Positions 31,914 through 42,766 of a DNA stretch of 64,000 bases are shown here, piece after piece. The position numbers and the translations under genes were made by a program. Every line of letters begins with the position of its first letter. Within the stretch, counting starts at the first letter, position 1. This stretch comes from Cylindrotheca closterium (Eukaryota > Bacillariophyta > Bacillariophyceae > Bacillariales > Bacillariaceae). The notes under the pieces were generated by a model. It was not told the origin of the DNA. It ran no database searches and worked only from the letters and a program-made list of their open reading frames with translations. The stretch lies in assembly GCA_933822405.4 (NCBI GenBank), contig CAKOGP040002425.1, forward strand, positions 1 to 64,000. The letters are read 5' to 3'.

Positions 31914-34900
31914 TCAACCAACGAGCTTGGAAAGCTCAATCTTGAATCGAATGAAACCAGCTGGCTTTCCATATCTTTGCAATGGCTTGTCGTAATACAT
32001 TTCTTTGCTGGTCTGCCCAGGCTTGCATTTAAAGACACTTTGCAAGTTTAACGCAAGTGATCCAAGGATGGAGTTACTTTTTCCAACATTCTGATCGTAT
32101 ACACACACAAACAATGTAGCGTCACCTCTGACTTCTTGAGTCGTCGTGACCAACGAATATGACCTCTTCCATCGTGGATTGGGGTTCTTGTACTTTGTAC
32201 TTGTAGTAGGAAACTCGTGCCTTCTTCGCCAAAAGTCAAGCTTCACCATGCCTTCCTCCTTCATTCCAATGGAATCCCAGATGAATCTTACAAAGGGATT
32301 ACAAGAACCACCTTCGCCATCCAAAAGTTCCGAACATTCCAGTTCTTTAAATTCCAAACGGTATCTGCCCTCAATAGTGTTGTTGGGAATCATGTCATTG
32401 GGGACAATGGAGAATGAGCCACGAATTGGCTTGTGATCAGACGTGATGAAATCTTCGCAAGGTTCGTAACCAAGAGGCCTCAAGTTTGTTCGGAGACCCG
32501 GAGCAGACTTGAAGAGAATGCGGTCCGTATAACTGGGGATGCGCTGGTCCTTGTAGTCATAACCATGAGTTCGCTCCACCTTGAACGTAGGATTGAAGTT
32601 GCACGGTAAGGTATCGAAATCGACCAACACTTCTCCCAATCGCACACCCTTGTGCAACTCATCGTATCGGTAAAGTCCATTCCAATCCTGCTCTTCTATC
32701 AGTTTGGACGCACGCTCAAACTTCTCTGCATGAGTTGCAGTGGACGCATCATGGAACTTGGTTCGGAAATTCAGATCACCCAGGACAAACATGTGATGAC
32801 TGCTAATGGTGGTATCAATGCTGTGTTTGTTGCCCAAGTCGAATGTCTTGGAGCCCTTCAGAATATCAAACATGTTGCTGCACCGAGCATTGTAATAGCG
32901 GTCACCTTCGTGGGCCGCCAAATGAGCTGACAAGAAGGTCAGTCTTGTGTCGTGGAAAACCATTGAAGCCACGATCCCACCCTTGTTGGCAAGCACGTTA
33001 CCAACACCAGTATTGACACCAGTCACCTTGATATCCCGAATTCCTGGTGCGACATCCTTGAGCGCCCAAATAAAAAGACGCATCTGCCCTCGCGTCTCCT
33101 GAGAAATATTGGTGTAATCGTCACCAAGAATTTGCTGAGTCAGTTGTCGTATTTGGACCACATCGGCACCTTCCACAGCAGCCAAGAAGGCATCTTGTTT
33201 CGCCCTTGCTTCATCCATCTGCATGAATCCTGATCCAAAAGTCAAAAAGGAGCCCCGTCGGTTTCTTCGTCCAGTTGGACGAGGTTCGGCAGGTTTTTCG
33301 GCAACCGCTGCTGCGTTTTTCACCACCCACTTTGCTTCTTGCATACCAACGACAATCAAATCAAACTGGTCCGTGTCAATGTCATTTCCATCAAGTGGGG
33401 TGATCCGTGAGCACTCTCCGTGTTCTGGGATCCATGACATCATGGAGTTCAGAGTCGGTTCGGCGTTTCCAAGGTTGCCAGTACAAACCAGAACTTTGAG
33501 AGCATCTTCTTGATCATGCAAATAGGTAACTGCAGATACATGTGATGATACTCGATTTGCCTTTCGTTTCTCTTCCAAGGTGTTGCGAAGCTTCGAATTA
33601 TGCTTCTTCAATCTCCTTCGTTCCCTCCGTGCTTCTACCAGCCGGGGCACGACGAATGCGGCAGAACTGAAAACGGTGCCCCAGAATACTCCAATCGCTT
33701 GCAAAACGTGCTTTCCGCTCTCATGCGTGTCAATTGTGCCAATGACAAGAGCAATCATAATAGTAGTAAAGGCAATATTGTACATTGCAAACAGCAAGGC
33801 CTTGGCATCTCCAAATCGTGGATCAATGTTTCGTGTCAGATAGGCTAAGATACACCCAATCGAAAGGAGAAAAGAGTCGTAAATCGCTTGCGCATACATC
33901 AGACCCTCAGTTTGACTCCGACAGAGGATATCTTTGGTAGGAATCGCTGCCGCCAAATTAATATCTTCTTTCCCGATCCACGGATCCGCAAAGGTGAAGA
34001 TAAAGAGGATCAGCACTTGAATGGCTGGAATCGGGAGTGTCCGGATCCATGCCTGAACATTATTCATCTTGACCGACATGGCAGATGCCACGGAACTTCC
34101 CAATAATTTGTAGGTTCGGTAGGCCTTGACAAAGAGTGGCGAAAGCATCATGGAAGAAAAGGTGAAAAATACCCACATTCGCATCAAACACAATTCATCA
34201 TCGGTTTTGCCGAGCAAGGTAAGAGTACTCAGATTCAATAACGCGGATGCCAGCAGAAATGCCGATGTGAACTGAACATCCGAGAATTGGACCGCCCTCT
34301 CGTTTCGTCGACCATAGTAGGCAAGAAACAATCCAATGCAGATTAAAAATCCAAGCACGGCAATCGCAATGATAAATGGGAACATGCTGTCTCCCACAAC
34401 AATAATGTTGTCCGGGTCTGTGTCAATGGGAGTGGTGACAAGAATTCGCCATTTGAGATTGGCATCCTGGAGGTCGTAGAGTACTGTTGTGGCAATGTAG
34501 GATGGAGTCGACACATCGTCGTCATCTTCTCGGACTGCCACCGTGACATCCTCGACAAAATCAACCAGTTCAAAGGCCTCGTGGGCCTTTCGAAGGATGC
34601 TATCATCAATGGAAGATTCAAAGTTCATAATGTTCAATTGTCTTGCAAGACAAACGCGTGGGGTCTGTCCAATTTGGTCCTCAGGACAAGGTACTGTGTC
34701 ATCCTCAATGAGCCACCACGAAATGACATCACTTTGTGTGGATATCCCAATCATATTGTGGGGTGCTTCATCTTCGTAAATGGCAACAGCAAAGGAGGTA
34801 TCAACAAAGGACTCCGCAAGGAAATTCGAAACATCGTCCAATTCCATATCAATGGCCAAGACTCCCGAAAAGAATTTTTCAAAACCCTTATTCTCCATAA

Positions 34901-35945
34901 AGATTGGAAAAGTGTAGGTGATCCCAACCACCCCAAGAGAAAAGAAAATGTAGGGATCCGAAAATCGTGGCACCAACGTCTCCCGGCTAGAAATGTACCA
35001 ACCTCTCCATCGTGGGTCATAATTGGTGGAATCATAGGCCCCGGCAAATGTGGTGTCGCATACAATTGGACCTGTCGTCGTTGTATCCGTAATAACATTC
35101 CCAGGTGCTTCTGCCGCCAAACAAATTTCTTGATAGAGGTCTCGGCAACTCGCAAAGGCACCAGAAATATTTCGCCGCTGTACCGGAGAACCATCTTTAA
35201 ACGTACAAGATCCATCTCGAATCACTCCATCCAAGGATTCCACCAAAATTTCACCTTGGGCATCGGAGAAGTCACCATTTTTGTTGATGCAATATGTAGA
35301 TCTTGGTACATATCCAAGTTCCAGATCATCATCGCCAGCATTCTCCGCTTGCGAAGAATAATTGACAATATCATAGTTTTGGCACAAAATGTTGCCATTG
35401 CCAGGACATGGAATGTATTCGCAATCATTGACACAGGAAACATAGGTTCCACTTGCATCTGTCAATAGACATTTTTTGGAATCTCCCGTCAGCGGATTGA
35501 CACAAGTGTTCATATACTTTCCCAATACTGGGTCCGAATTGTTGAAACCTGAATTCCCAGGTTCTCGATAGACCAATTTAGGAACTTGATTGAGATCATT
35601 GTGCAGATATCCCAAAAAGGTCCCATCTTCCAATCCATAAAAGGGCTTTAGGCCGGTCGCTTCCAAGGCTGATACGACGGAAAACAAGTACTGATGCGCA
35701 ATGGTATCCCGATCTTTCGCTCCGAGATCGTGAGGAAAGCCCCGCAAATCGTAAAAATCAGCGAGGACAGCGTTGGCCGAAACGGCAAAATTCAGGAACC
35801 GATCCACCTTTTCGAAGACTCGTAATTTGACTTGAATAAAGGCCTCTTGAGCATTGACTATTGGAGTAGTGGCAGTGATCAGCAGAATCAGAAAATACAA
35901 TGCCCGTCGTCTCAGGCGACAATGAGATGAAGTTGGCACAATCAT
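31914..35945 (-). CDS. dCache-7TM receptor fused to inositol polyphosphate 5-phosphatase and C2 domain (intronless paralogue)
   Basis: A 1343-residue intronless protein with the same architecture as the gene at 9503 and on the opposite strand. Order: signal peptide (about 1-33); dCache-type extracellular region with YDPRWRGWY (about 311) and GVLAIDMEL; 7TM about 518-765 with CLMRMWVFF, SPLFVKAYRTY and FGDAKALLFAMYN; IPPc about 813-1180 with GMQEAKW, SAHLAAHEGD, GDLNFRTKF, PSYTDRILF and SDHKPIRG; and C2 about 1190-1338. All 5-phosphatase motifs are intact. A basic RRNRRGSF insert (about 890) follows the first motif. In the C2 domain the Asp residues of the calcium loops are largely replaced (GGSCNPFVRF, CVYDQNVGKSNSILG), unlike the paralogue. 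Confidence 0.9.
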   Translation of the reverse strand: MIVPTSSHCRLRRRALYFLILLITATTPIVNAQEAFIQVKLRVFEKVDRFLNFAVSANAVLADFYDLRGFPHDLGAKDRDTIAHQYLFSVVSALEATGLKPFYGLEDGTFLGYLHNDLNQVPKLVYREPGNSGFNNSDPVLGKYMNTCVNPLTGDSKKCLLTDASGTYVSCVNDCEYIPCPGNGNILCQNYDIVNYSSQAENAGDDDLELGYVPRSTYCINKNGDFSDAQGEILVESLDGVIRDGSCTFKDGSPVQRRNISGAFASCRDLYQEICLAAEAPGNVITDTTTTGPIVCDTTFAGAYDSTNYDPRWRGWYISSRETLVPRFSDPYIFFSLGVVGITYTFPIFMENKGFEKFFSGVLAIDMELDDVSNFLAESFVDTSFAVAIYEDEAPHNMIGISTQSDVISWWLIEDDTVPCPEDQIGQTPRVCLARQLNIMNFESSIDDSILRKAHEAFELVDFVEDVTVAVREDDDDVSTPSYIATTVLYDLQDANLKWRILVTTPIDTDPDNIIVVGDSMFPFIIAIAVLGFLICIGLFLAYYGRRNERAVQFSDVQFTSAFLLASALLNLSTLTLLGKTDDELCLMRMWVFFTFSSMMLSPLFVKAYRTYKLLGSSVASAMSVKMNNVQAWIRTLPIPAIQVLILFIFTFADPWIGKEDINLAAAIPTKDILCRSQTEGLMYAQAIYDSFLLSIGCILAYLTRNIDPRFGDAKALLFAMYNIAFTTIMIALVIGTIDTHESGKHVLQAIGVFWGTVFSSAAFVVPRLVEARRERRRLKKHNSKLRNTLEEKRKANRVSSHVSAVTYLHDQEDALKVLVCTGNLGNAEPTLNSMMSWIPEHGECSRITPLDGNDIDTDQFDLIVVGMQEAKWVVKNAAAVAEKPAEPRPTGRRNRRGSFLTFGSGFMQMDEARAKQDAFLAAVEGADVVQIRQLTQQILGDDYTNISQETRGQMRLFIWALKDVAPGIRDIKVTGVNTGVGNVLANKGGIVASMVFHDTRLTFLSAHLAAHEGDRYYNARCSNMFDILKGSKTFDLGNKHSIDTTISSHHMFVLGDLNFRTKFHDASTATHAEKFERASKLIEEQDWNGLYRYDELHKGVRLGEVLVDFDTLPCNFNPTFKVERTHGYDYKDQRIPSYTDRILFKSAPGLRTNLRPLGYEPCEDFITSDHKPIRGSFSIVPNDMIPNNTIEGRYRLEFKELECSELLDGEGGSCNPFVRFIWDSIGMKEEGMVKLDFWRRRHEFPTTSTKYKNPNPRWKRSYSLVTTTQEVRGDATLFVCVYDQNVGKSNSILGSLALNLQSVFKCKPGQTSKEMYYDKPLQRYGKPAGFIRFKIELSKLVG

Positions 35946-38900
35946 GCTCCTGAGAGTTGATTTCTGTCAGAGCTTCGGAGCTTCGGATGATTCGTCGTAC
36001 GTGTAGACTGTATACTGTATACTGCAGCGGTCGCAGTTGTAGTAGTTTGTAGAAGTGAACTGATGCAAACCAATGTAAACCAATGAAATGAAATCAAATC
36101 AACAGGTGAAAGACTTCACTGACACTTCAGAGAACAATGATGACAGCTAAGATCTGATTTTTTTAGGTAACTCTGAAACCAACACACGTCCTTTGTTTTT
36201 CAAAGTGTAGACGGTATTATTAATGTTGTACCAGCCCGGACTCTTTTTGGCCTGGAAGCACGTAACACTTGCGATGTGTTGGAATGGTGAGGTCGGGTCG
36301 GCGCAATACAATAGCGGTACAATACGGGAGATGATATGTGTACCGTATAGCTCAAAAAAGTAGCTGATCAAAGAATCGGTTTCCGAAAATAAAAAAGCTT
36401 GCCGGTATTTGACGAATGACTGCGAACTATGACAGTTCTTCGACTGTCTTGAGACTGACTCGAGAGGCGGTCTGTTTTACCCTCCGGTGAAAAGGACACC
36501 ACTGGAATGGAAACGGGAAGAGCCTCTTTTGATCCATCAGACTAAACCAAGTCCTATGCATGCAACATTACCGTACTGGTACTGGTATGATGAAGCGCCA
36601 TTGGATTATAATACCGCATACTGTCCACTACAGTACCAGGTAAACAATGTTTACCTGGTACTGTTGCCATAGGGTTGAACAACCGTCTTCAAACACATAT
36701 AAAAGGAAAGGCATCATGCCAGAATGGCGCCGGCACCGTATTTTTGAAAAAACAGCTGAGAAGAAGGACGATCCAATAAATACAGCGCTCAGCTCAAATC
36801 AACTTCAGTAAAATGAAAGCTTTTTACATATCATACCGCGCGCGAGTGTGGTTCCTTCAAGCGTGTTTCCTCATGATGTCAGATCGGCTTCTTTCTTCTC
36901 GCGTGCGGAAACCACATAATTCCTCCCTTAAATACACTTACTTATAACTTTTTCCGTTAACGTTTCTCCAAATTCTGAACATGGTTCAAGTACCAAATAT
37001 TGTGTACGCTCGTGTTCATTACCATACACGTACACTCTGCCTAGAAGAACACGGAAAAATATACTCTCTCACAATCTTTTACCGGTATTTTTTATATCAT
37101 GACTGTGAACTTTCTGCATCCGCCATTCAAACAAGGAGGGTCAATAGTTCTTTTGTCAAAACATATTATAGCCGCCGATATAGGAAACACACGAGAGAAG
37201 AGACGCCACATTTGAATGAATAGGCAGCGTCGCTGCTTATCATCAATACTACTACTCCACAACGATTTTTTAATTGAGCTTGTTTTCAAAAAAAGAGTTC
37301 ATGCAACAATTACGTTCCAGACCTATGATAGAGCAATGGTGAAGACATCTGGGAATTTTACGCCGGCATTGATCACAATGAAGCTATTCGTTCTTTTGTT
37401 CTTGCTGCAAATGTAGGTAGTCAGCATCTTCTTGTATGACAAAAGTATAGTGCCATGCATGAAGAGAAAATATATATGGAAACAAGAACCTTAGTGCATT
37501 TCAAGTTGCGATGAACTTTCATCCCTCGGCCTTTTATCCGAGCTGGCAACAGAGATAACATTCGAATCGGCGATATGTATGCATCGGTTCAGGAGTCATT
37601 CCTGTCCTGCATACGCGGCATTATTGCTATCCGCCCCTCTGCTGGAACTACTACTCGAAAGCTGCAATGAAACTGTGCCACATCATTCCTTAACCGATCT
37701 TCTTGCAGGGTTATTGGACGCGGCCGCATACATGAACTGAAATTGGTCGATTGCATCGAATAAAGTTCTTGTTGTTGACCTGATGACTACGCTCTGGCAA
37801 ACGTGCACCTCATATGCGAAATCATGCAGGAAAAGCTCATGAGCATATATACCTAGTAGACAGTGGAACGGATTCGAATCAGCAAATGGTTTTTAAAATG
37901 TGTGGAGTGGCTCACATTGATATTGTCCCTGTGCATATCCACATCCTATAATGCAAATGGGCATCTCTTCGTCAGGTGGACTAGCAGTATATAGTACTGG
38001 AACACTACTGTTTCGTTGCAACGAGACTAACACTGTGAAAGTGGTGATTATTTCATTTGATATTGCCCGGGTAGGAGTCATCAAAGAAATTCATTGAAAC
38101 GTTGTTGGCACTTCATTGCGATACATTCATGGCTGCCCAGCAATTGAGGGAGCAGAGATTAATCTGCGCCTATGATATGTGTCTTCGAAGGCTCGATTGG
38201 TATACTGGAAAGATTGCTTCGTCTAGCTAATACAGACGAGACACTGTGAACACGAGCTCTCACAGGAGTGTATGAAATGCCAGTCGATCGTCTTTCCAGA
38301 ATCCACTGACAATGTTGATGGCATTTCCATCGTGATGCAAGTCTACTATCCATCGACCCAATGGAGTGAGTCGCAATCTACACTATGATATGTCTTCGGA
38401 GGATGGACTATCGGAACGATGGCTCTCTCTACAAGCGGAGGAGAACTCACTATGAGCACCACTAGCAGCCACTTGATTCATTCGGCCATGTCCAGGTGTG
38501 GTTGTCATCAAAGAAGAATCCACTGAAACTTTGACGGCGTTTCCATTGCAATACACATTGCTGCGACCGATCTCATCAAGTCGACTATTATTGGAGACGA
38601 TGCAACAAGTTTATCTATGCACTGGGTTACATACATCCCAACGAATACCTTGTAAATTGCATCTAGGACAGCATGGTATAGGCCAGTATCGCGGCCTTTG
38701 GTCCATCATAGAGGAGGACATGCTTGTATGGTCCCGAGCCAGTGTGCAAGCTACTGCAAATTGCAAACGAGGTTATGATTCCCCATGAAAATCTTGGATC
38801 TACACATGGAACGTCAAGGAAAGGATCTGACCTTCGACTCCCTCACTATATTTTGAGTAATAGGTACTCGAGAAGAATGTACTATTATTGTATGGCGATT

Positions 38901-39328
38901 TGGCAAAATACGGTGACTCGGCAAGGAAGAGAATTGGCAGAATCTGCTGCTCCCGATGTTCTCGATGTTGTGAATATACTTGTACGGTATCTGAGAACCT
39001 GCACTACCTCGCACCTCGCTCTCCTTCCTCACTTGCGTACAACACAACATGCGGTACGGTACGCTTGTCCGTTCGTGATATACGATTACGACTAAAAACG
39101 CGTTTCCAATATATATATTCAACATATATATGTCAAACCAGCAGAATCTCAGGGAAAATTTCTGATTTTTGGAAAATATATCGTTGCCACACATTCTGAT
39201 TATTGAACCACCGCTCATCTGCAGATTTGTCCCATTGCATGCGAGGGTCGACTGACTTTTAAAAAGGCCTGCAAGGTTTGAGGCACAAGTGGATTTTTCT
39301 TTGAATCGTAGTCTCAAGCAGAATAAGA
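35946..39328. other. 3.4 kb without a convincing gene
   Basis: Only short, overlapping frames of fewer than about 125 codons, none resembling a family. It holds a 33-bp perfect palindrome at 36631-36663. Three diverged copies of a segment lie at about 38071-38115, 38295-38340 and 38500-38550 (TCATCAAAGAA...CACTGAAAC...TTTCCATTGC). The right end is the promoter of the DUF6824 gene at 39329. Confidence 0.5.
36631..36663. repeat. 33-bp perfect palindrome
   Basis: Two 16-nt arms, CAGTACCAGGTAAACA and its exact reverse complement, around a single central A. It could form a hairpin with no loop, or serve as a dyad protein-binding site. The arm includes GTAAACA. Confidence 0.85.
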
Positions 39329-40498
39329 ATGGAACCATCGTCAGATCCATCCAAAACGTTTGATGATGATGATGGTGGTGACGGGCAAAGCGATGATCGT
39401 AATCAGCCACTTGATGTTGACTCCATGACTCCAGCAGATCGCTCCAATGCTCTCCGAAGTCATCGGATACGCTTCGAAGACGCTATCAATCCAAATGCCG
39501 AACGCGTCAGTCTTGTTCAATCTCTCGACATCGTATTAGGAAGAGGGAAACGACTTCAGGACTTGCCTGGCAATACTCGTATGAGACGCATCGTGCACAA
39601 GTACAGGAATATGTATCACTCTTCCAAGCGAGTACACAAACGCATGCTTGTGGAGACTGTGTACCAAGAAATCATTCAAAATGGAGCGAGGTTTCTACTG
39701 AAACAAGAAGAATCAGAGGATAAGGATGCATACATTGTCGTTGGCAAAGAAATTGCCTTGCAGAAAGTGAGCAATGTGTTGCGAAGCAAAAAGCGTAGTA
39801 ATCTTCAGGAGACGACTCCAACATTTTCGAGTGAGCAGGCTACGCTTCGTCCAGAGCTTGCAATGTCGCAGCGATCCGTGGATTCTTCTTTTGGAAGGAG
39901 CAGCCACGGTCAACAACAACAACAACAGCAACAACACTTGGCTTTCGGCAATGAAGTTGCTCGGTTGCCAATGAATAATCCACTTTTATTATCATCATCA
40001 CCATTGGATTTATTTGGATCGCTACCAGCAGCCGCAGCAGCCAGTTCCATGTATCGGTCGTCGCTACCAATGACTTCCGCTTCTTCCATACCAACCACGG
40101 CGACTCCGTTCGAACAACAAATGAACATGGCCGCCATGGCAAATCGTCTGATGGAGCAAGACCGAATGATTCGAAATGCCATGACGATTCAACGATTGAA
40201 TGCTCTGCAACAAGAGTCACACTCTCGAGCTGCTGCATTGTATTCACAAGCCTCTCTCCTAGGTGGAGCACGACTACGGAACACGAATAATGCGGTCTTT
40301 CCTCCTTCGGCGGGTCCTCCTCGTCCTCCTCAGAATCAACAACAGTTCCAACAACAACAGCAACAGCTCCAACAACAGTTCCAACAGCAACAGTTCCAAC
40401 AACAGTTCCAACAACAGTTCCCACATTTGTCCAATAGTACTGCTACGCCAAATACGGCACCACGACGGCCCGAACAAGAGGATGATGATGAAAGATGA
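39329..40498 (+). CDS. DUF6824-domain protein, type II, with poly-Gln tail
   Basis: A 389-residue single-exon protein. The acidic N-terminus (DDDDGGDGQSDD) precedes DUF6824 at about 66-160: LDIVLGRGKRLQDLPGNTRM, YHSSKRVHKRMLVETVY, GARFLLKQ, and VSNVLRSKKR at the end. The aromatic YW.EV.D segment of the other copies is replaced by DAYIVVGKEIA, so this is the most divergent of the four. The C-terminal half has Gln runs (about 190-200 and 335-370) between Met/Ala-rich stretches. These tails suggest an intrinsically disordered nuclear or RNP protein, but no function is known. Confidence 0.85.
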   Translation: MEPSSDPSKTFDDDDGGDGQSDDRNQPLDVDSMTPADRSNALRSHRIRFEDAINPNAERVSLVQSLDIVLGRGKRLQDLPGNTRMRRIVHKYRNMYHSSKRVHKRMLVETVYQEIIQNGARFLLKQEESEDKDAYIVVGKEIALQKVSNVLRSKKRSNLQETTPTFSSEQATLRPELAMSQRSVDSSFGRSSHGQQQQQQQQHLAFGNEVARLPMNNPLLLSSSPLDLFGSLPAAAAASSMYRSSLPMTSASSIPTTATPFEQQMNMAAMANRLMEQDRMIRNAMTIQRLNALQQESHSRAAALYSQASLLGGARLRNTNNAVFPPSAGPPRPPQNQQQFQQQQQQLQQQFQQQQFQQQFQQQFPHLSNSTATPNTAPRRPEQEDDDER

Positions 40499-41149
40499 CG
40501 TATGGCAGATTAAAAATGTCCAAAGTACACCAGATTTTGTGATCACATGCCCTATCAGGCAGAGCTCCTCGGATGGTTGGACTCGCTCTCTGTCTCATCG
40601 CAGCTACTCTATATTGGTTCTACTCTGCTGAGGCGAGGACTCGTTAGGGAAAGAAAAGAAAAGAAAAGCCAAGCGTAGTATTATTTGAGATTCCAATGAT
40701 TTCGCGAAACGAGGAAGATTCCCATACCATCGAGACCTATCACTTGGCAGCAGAGGCATACCAATATTTTGCTGGGCTGGAACGTTCTTGAACTGAAGCA
40801 ATGCGAACGATTGATTCATTCTCTCTTTCATTCTGAATAGATTTCTTCTTTCCAAGAGTGTACAATTTGAAAAATAATGCTATGCTTTGTTAAAAGTCTA
40901 AGTGGTTTCTCTCTTCTAACTGAGCTACCTACCTAACTACTAACCTTTTTGGTACTGTACTTGTAGGTGGAGGATAATGTAAGGTCAAAGAAACTCATAG
41001 AATCTCTGATACGGTCCGGTCCGTACGTCACTCCCCCACCTCATTTTCACAACGTCAACGCAAACAATAATACTATTATACAGTATCATATTGAATATTG
41101 TTTGCCCCAAGTAGGTACACTCCACATTACAGTATAAACAAACACCAGC
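40499..41149. other. intergenic, no gene seen
   Basis: A 651-bp interval with an AAAAGAAAAGAAAAG run at about 40653-40667 and no recognised gene. The right part (about 41040-41149) should hold the promoter of the small split gene. Confidence 0.5.
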
Positions 41150-41694
41150 ATGGCCACTGAAGCTCTCCCCGTCCCCAATCAATTGAAAGCCCAATTGGAC
41201 AAATGCAAGTCCGTCAGATCAGCAGAGACCTACTGCAAGCCTCGAACCAAGACCGAACAAGTAAGTTATAGAACCATCATCGTGCATTGCATTGTATTGA
41301 ATCGATCGTATTGTATTGTATTGGCGTTCGCTGGGTTTGTGGAATCTGCCTGCATTTTAATGAATTGCCATCAAGAAATCGAGAACGATGGAGGAGATTA
41401 GATTGGAATGAATGATAGGCCTACCGATCGATGGAAGGAGGCTGTTTCGAACGATGATGACAGTACAATACTTCAATTTGGAGGAGACTTTGGTCTTCTT
41501 GGCGATTTTCTACCTTTGACTTATCTTCTTTTATTTCCATTCCTATTCTTTTGCTGATACTATAAATCAATCACCGCTCTTTCTGCTTGCTCGAATGAAC
41601 GAATCGACCATGAATCAATCTTATTCAATCCAAATAGGAAATCAAGGACTGCAAGGCCAAGTTGGAACCTCTTCCTACCGCACCCAAAAAGTAA
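41150..41694 (+). CDS. small 55-residue protein, two exons
   Basis: Exon 1 is 41150-41260 (37 codons from an ATG; donor GTAAGT). Exon 2 is 41638-41694 (acceptor AATAG; 18 codons and TAA). The join is in phase 0 across a 377-bp intron. The spliced peptide is Lys-rich, with Cys at 19, 29 and 42 (a C-x9-C pair, then one more). The two halves share a KCK/DCKAK style, which supports the join. AAAAAGTAAGG at the stop could be another donor, so a longer product is possible. No family is recognised; the C-x9-C spacing recalls CHCH proteins, but the second pair is missing. Confidence 0.55.
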
Positions 41695-42766
41695 GGACCA
41701 ATGCTTCTTGTTGTTTTATGTAATATCTTGGAAGGCACTAGATGCTGATCATGGATTGCATTTGAAACGACATTCATTTGGAATCGCAATGAATCCGAAC
41801 ACACAAAAATTGGATTGCAAAAAGGCGAAGGAAGGTATGATGATTGATGTAGTAAAGGGACAGAGTTTGGATAGTCATGCTGTATGGTAAAATAGAGCCG
41901 CCTCGCTAGAGGCTTGACACGATATTGGTATGCTGTACCTCTTTCTACAGAGACTATTAGGGATTGACAGCATCATGGTCGTTCCTCAGGAGGAAATGAA
42001 ATGAAATGAAACGGATGAAGGATAGATCACTGCAAGGCATACCGTAGGTATTCGTCCTTGTGTCAGTGAACTCTTCAATATCGTCATTGTCCCCTATAAT
42101 TGAGTCAACCACGAAAGCCTCCATTTTAAATCATGCTGCATTATGAATCATCTGTACTGCCGATTTATTGCAACTCCTTTTTTAGTCTTGGTATGGAGGG
42201 TGAAAACTACAGTATGGAGAAGTGGAGAAAAAATGTCATTGGAATTGCGCTCGACGGATGGACGCGACAACTGCTTGCCCCAAAACACCACCGTACACGT
42301 ACGTGGGGACCAGTACCGGTACCAGTACCTGGGTGCTGGTACTTTTGCAATCTGGCCAATAAACGTCACTACGACGGACAATTCCAAAATAATGCGAAAA
42401 GAGGACCTCAAAAAGAGGGGGACTGCAAATTCTGGGCCGTGGTCGCCATCTTTTTGCCGGAAAACACGACCGTTGTGGGAATAATGTATTTTTGAGTGAG
42501 AGGTCGTCGTCTCATTCCGATAACGTTAGTCTTGCTTGGATAGCAAGCCAACCCTTCAAGACTTTAGCAATCCATTGGTGGGAATTCTGCCTTTCAATAC
42601 TTGGCTCTATAGGATACACCGCTGCAATCAACTTGCATCTCATATCTCCAAGTGGATTCTCAGGTGATCAGACATCAGCTGAAGCTTTTCGCAATCATAA
42701 TAGAGTGATTGATTCATTGATTCATTCATTGATTCATTGATTCATACGGAAGAGAGAGAGGAAATC
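41695..42766. other. intergenic, no convincing gene
   Basis: A 120-codon frame at 42133-42495 has an ATG but no family resemblance, and it overlaps a nest of CAGTACCGGTACC-type palindromes (about 42310-42330), so I regard it as chance. TTGATTCA repeats (42708-42745) lie just ahead of the UIM-protein start. Confidence 0.45.

Noticed and set aside
34581..35468. 295-codon plus-strand frame inside the second receptor gene
   Set aside because: Antisense shadow of the extracellular domain; the minus-strand frame has clear homology to its paralogue.
42133..42495. 120-codon plus-strand frame with ATG
   Set aside because: It is overlapped by two equally long frames and built partly from CAGTACCGGTACC palindromes; no conserved features.
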